DNA of 17,219 nucleotides from CAYSBK01 sp964429265 (GTDB taxonomy: Bacteria; Planctomycetota; Phycisphaerae; Sedimentisphaerales; Anaerobacaceae). The DNA lies in the NCBI GenBank assembly GCA_964429265.1, contig CAYSBK010000032.1, positions 1 to 17,219 on the forward strand, written 5' to 3'. The notes under the pieces are model-generated. The model was not told the origin of the DNA and made no database searches. It was given only the letters and a program-made list of their open reading frames with translations. The stretch's first letter is position 1; the number at the start of each line of letters is the position of its first letter. The position numbers and the translations under genes are program-made. Shown in pieces: positions 15,024 to 17,219 of this stretch.

Positions 15024-16340
15024 GTGGACCTCAAGAGAGAAGCAAAGATACTGGCTGCAATGGTGGGCGTATTCGTGGTGGCATATGTGCTGCCGCTGGA
15101 CAATCCGAGGATTCAGGCGGCCATACAGGAGGCATTTCGGCTGCTGCAGTGGTACGCCCGCAACCATACGCTGCCGTGCGTGGTGCCCGCGTTATTCATC
15201 GCCGGGGCCATTATCACCTTCTTGTCGAAAAGCTCCGTGATGCGCTATCTCGGACCCGGCGCCAATCCCTACCTGGCCTACGCGGTCGCGGCGGTAGCGG
15301 GCTGTGTTCTGGCGGTCTGTTCCTGCAGCGTCCTGCCGATGTTTGCCGGGATATACAATCTCGGGGCCGGGCTGGGACCCGCAACCGCCTTCCTGTATTC
15401 GGGCCCGGGCATAAACGTTCTGGCGATCTTTCTCAGTGCCCGCGTGCTCGGCTTCGACATCGGAGCCGGCAGGTTTATCGGCGCGGTGGTTTTTGCGGTG
15501 GTCATTGGGCTGATAATGGCGATGGTGTTCCGCCGCGGCGAGCGAGCAAAGGCACAGGCTGCGCTGCAGATGCCGGAGCCGGAAAAACCCCGACGTTCCA
15601 TCGGCAAAACGGCGATCTTCCTGGCGTGTATGATCCTGTTCCTGGTGTTCAGTGACTGGTACAATCCCGGCAATGTCATCGTCACCACCTTCGACGGCAG
15701 ACAATTCAAGGCCGTTGTAATACACGAAACCGCCGACTCGTTTCGCTTGCAGCTACGGCAGGACATCGACGCCGCGAAATCCGGCGACAAGATAATGATG
15801 ACCAAGAAACAAATAGCGGAAATTCAAGAGGAGCAAAATTGGGTGGTAGCTGTCCACCGTATCCGCTGGTACCTGGCTGGTTTTTGCGGGCTGGCCGTCT
15901 TGCTTATGACGCTGATGTGGCACAGCAGAGATGAGGTCGCCGAGTGGATGCGCAACACCTGGGATTTCGCAAAGCTGCTGGTGCCGCTGTTATTTGGCGG
16001 GGTGTTCGTGGTGGGGTTTGTAAGCGTGCTGCTGCCCGAAAAGCAGGTGGCACAATGGGTAGGTGATAATTCCCTTCGAAGCAATCTCATCGCCAGCGTA
16101 ATCGGGGCGTTCTGGTACTTCGCAACCCTGACAGAGATCCCGATCACCCAGGCTTTGATGAAACTCGGAATGCACAAAGGGCCCGTCTTGGCGCTGCTTC
16201 TGGCCGGGCCTGCCCTGTCACTGCCCAATATACTGGTCATCAGAAAAATTATGGGCAACGTCAAAACACTGGTCTTTGTCGTCCTGGTCGTTGTGATGTC
16301 AACCATCGTCGGGATGCTTTTCGGCAGTATTGCATCGTGA
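15024..16340 (+). CDS. ArsP/DUF318-family permease
   Basis: A 438-residue inner-membrane permease of the COG0701 family (ArsP_1). Members include methylarsenite exporters and the SO_0444-type metal transporters. It starts at GTG 15024, with AAAAGGAG at 15008-15014 and a 15-bp gap after arsR. I count about eight or nine hydrophobic segments. The first half holds AVCSCSVLPMFAGIYNLGAG with Cys99-Ser-Cys101, then FLYSGPGINVLAIF. The second half repeats the pattern without cysteines: ATLTEIPITQALMKLGMHKG, then LLLAGPALSLPNILVI. This is consistent with an internal duplication. Between the halves, residues about 212-280 are a soluble, strand-rich segment (FDGRQFKAVVIHETADSFRL onward). Regulator and redox neighbours suggest export of a thiol-reactive metalloid or metal; the substrate is not determined. 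Confidence -1.
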   Translation: MDLKREAKILAAMVGVFVVAYVLPLDNPRIQAAIQEAFRLLQWYARNHTLPCVVPALFIAGAIITFLSKSSVMRYLGPGANPYLAYAVAAVAGCVLAVCSCSVLPMFAGIYNLGAGLGPATAFLYSGPGINVLAIFLSARVLGFDIGAGRFIGAVVFAVVIGLIMAMVFRRGERAKAQAALQMPEPEKPRRSIGKTAIFLACMILFLVFSDWYNPGNVIVTTFDGRQFKAVVIHETADSFRLQLRQDIDAAKSGDKIMMTKKQIAEIQEEQNWVVAVHRIRWYLAGFCGLAVLLMTLMWHSRDEVAEWMRNTWDFAKLLVPLLFGGVFVVGFVSVLLPEKQVAQWVGDNSLRSNLIASVIGAFWYFATLTEIPITQALMKLGMHKGPVLALLLAGPALSLPNILVIRKIMGNVKTLVFVVLVVVMSTIVGMLFGSIAS

Positions 16341-16373
16341 CGGAAAACCTTTCGAATGCACCGGAGAGACAAA

Positions 16374-16607
16374 ATGAAAAGACTTCAGATTCTTGGAACC
16401 GGTTGTCCCAAGTGCAAAGCCCTTGAGCAAAACACCGACGCCGCCGCGAAAGAGCTGGGCATCGACTATGAGATCGAGAAGGTGACCGACATCAGCGAGA
16501 TAATGAAGTTCGGCGTGATGGTCACCCCGGCCCTGGCTGTCGACGGCGAAGTGAAGATAGTCGGCAAGGTGCCGTCGGTCGAACAGCTTAAGGCGCTGAT
16601 TGCGTGA
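16374..16607 (+). CDS. Mini-thioredoxin (redox-active disulfide protein 2 type)
   Basis: A 77-residue protein with a thioredoxin-like fold, the size of the small MTH895/TM0996 family. It opens MKRLQILGTGCPKCKALEQN with a Cys11-Pro-Lys-Cys14 active site, then VTDISEIMKFGVMVTPALAV with the cis-proline TP expected after beta3, and ends VEQLKALIA. The ATG at 16374 follows GGAGAG at 16363-16368; an in-frame ATG at 16356 lies upstream of that site and was rejected. It is 33 bp after the permease gene. Small CxxC thioredoxins commonly sit beside ArsP/DUF318 permeases, where they may reduce the regulator or the substrate or pass thiol-bound metal to the transporter. That role is inferred from context. 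Confidence -1.
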   Translation: MKRLQILGTGCPKCKALEQNTDAAAKELGIDYEIEKVTDISEIMKFGVMVTPALAVDGEVKIVGKVPSVEQLKALIA

Positions 16608-16649
16608 GGGTTGTGTAACGTAAGAAATACTCATTCAAGGAGAGGCAAA

Positions 16650-17027
16650 ATGGCAGCAAACCAGAACCGAGACTCGTGTACCGGCGGGCCGAAGTTGATA
16701 TTTGCGTGCTCCGGATGCGTCGACGTCGGTGAGATTGCCGACCGTGCAGCGAGAAAGCTGACAAACGAAGGAGCCGGCAGGATGTTCTGTTTGGCCGGTA
16801 TCGGCGGCAGAATCGAGCCGATTATCCAACAAACAAAAGTGGCCTCAAAGATACTGGCGATCGATGGCTGCCAGATGGATTGTGTAAAGAACTGCTTGCA
16901 ACAGGCGGGTTTCCACGCGTTCGAGCACCTTCGCGTCACCAGCTTGGGCATGGAAAAAGGCAAAACTTCGGTGGATGACGAAAACATTGCCAAAACCGTC
17001 ACCAAAGCAAAAGAAATGCTGGGGTGA
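16650..17027 (+). CDS. DGC-domain putative metal-binding protein
   Basis: A 125-residue cytosolic protein of the DGC family, often named putative zinc-binding protein. Cysteines lie in the family pattern: FACSGCVDVGEIADRAARKL (Cys20, Cys23), MFCLAGIGGRI (Cys47), and IDGCQMDCVKNCL (Cys74, Cys78, Cys82) carrying the DGC signature, plus Cys10. The ATG at 16650 has AAGGAGAGG just upstream; an upstream in-frame ATG at 16611 lacks this. Biochemical function is not established to my knowledge; metal or thiol binding is the usual guess. Its place fourth in an arsR-permease-thioredoxin operon suggests handling of the same thiophilic species. The family call is solid and the role is inference. Confidence -1.
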   Translation: MAANQNRDSCTGGPKLIFACSGCVDVGEIADRAARKLTNEGAGRMFCLAGIGGRIEPIIQQTKVASKILAIDGCQMDCVKNCLQQAGFHAFEHLRVTSLGMEKGKTSVDDENIAKTVTKAKEMLG

Positions 17028-17029
17028 GA

Positions 17030-17219
17030 ATGGAAAGGCAAAATGTTGTCATATCGCTGAACGCCGACCAATTGCAGCAGGTGGAACGTATCGTTCTGGA
17101 CGACGACCAGCAGATGGCTCTGACCTTCGTTAAGAATGTCCTTAAGCCTGCTGTGGACGATGTCTTGAACAAAGGCCACTGCAAACCGATATTTGAATGG
17201 CGGCGTGGAGAACATATGA
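17030..17219 (+). CDS. Unrecognised small protein, 3' end beyond window
   Basis: The frame opens at ATG 17030, two bases after the DGC-protein stop, and is still open at the window edge after 63 codons. It starts MERQNVVISLNADQLQQVER and continues through an acidic IVLDDDQQMALTFVKNVLKP segment, then a basic KGHCKPIFEWRRGEHM. The only cysteine is in GHC. I see no signal peptide or membrane segment, and the predicted content is mostly helical. GGGGTGAG upstream is a weak ribosome-binding site, and the tight junction suggests translational coupling. I do not recognise the family. Being in the operon it may share the metalloid/thiol role, but nothing in the sequence proves this. Confidence -1.
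   Translation, partial: MERQNVVISLNADQLQQVERIVLDDDQQMALTFVKNVLKPAVDDVLNKGHCKPIFEWRRGEHM

Noticed and set aside
1..17219. CRISPR array, insertion sequence or prophage
   Set aside because: No regularly spaced direct repeats, transposase, integrase or phage genes are visible; the only clear direct repeat is the coding one at 746/1046.

Overview
The window looks like bacterial chromosome from a Planctomycete, probably Phycisphaerae or a relative. This rests on two things visible here. The first is a secreted LamG-type protein with two 'TYYWR[VI]DEV' fibronectin-like units, a sequence style I associate with that phylum. The second is SecD and SecF fused into one unusually long polypeptide beside yajC. 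This is inference from protein style; the window has no rRNA or marker gene. Genes are GC-rich and closely packed, with good Shine-Dalgarno sites.

Layout. (1) 1-2106, minus: large secreted surface protein, cut off at the window edge. (2) 2107-2469: divergent control region with two back-to-back sigma70-like promoters, a leader of about 237 nt for the surface protein, and twin palindromic operators on the regulator side. (3) 2470-9119, plus: four-gene tripartite efflux operon in the order TetR regulator, outer-membrane lipoprotein channel, periplasmic adaptor, RND pump. Every junction overlaps by 1 to 14 nt. (4) 9252-10007, plus: 6-phosphogluconolactonase with its own putative promoter and a terminator-like hairpin. 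(5) 10059-14224, minus: yajC followed by fused secDF, the Sec translocon accessory module. (6) 14225-14678: gap of about 450 bp without a convincing gene, ending in a plus-strand terminator-like hairpin and then an ArsR-type operator. (7) 14679-17219, plus: a metal(loid)-responsive operon of ArsR repressor, ArsP/DUF318 permease, CxxC mini-thioredoxin, DGC-domain cysteine protein and an unrecognised small protein that runs off the window.

How they work together. The TetR protein probably represses its own operon through the paired AAAACA-N2-TGTTTT sites, releasing the pump when ligand appears. ArsR probably does the same through a 9-8-9 palindrome that covers the -10 box of the thiol/metalloid operon. 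YajC and SecDF support protein export, which the secreted LamG protein, the lipoprotein channel and the adaptor all depend on. I see no mobile element, CRISPR array, tRNA or rRNA. The least explained parts are the 14.3-14.6 kb gap, the terminal small gene, the extra periplasmic mass in SecDF and the long leader of the LamG gene.
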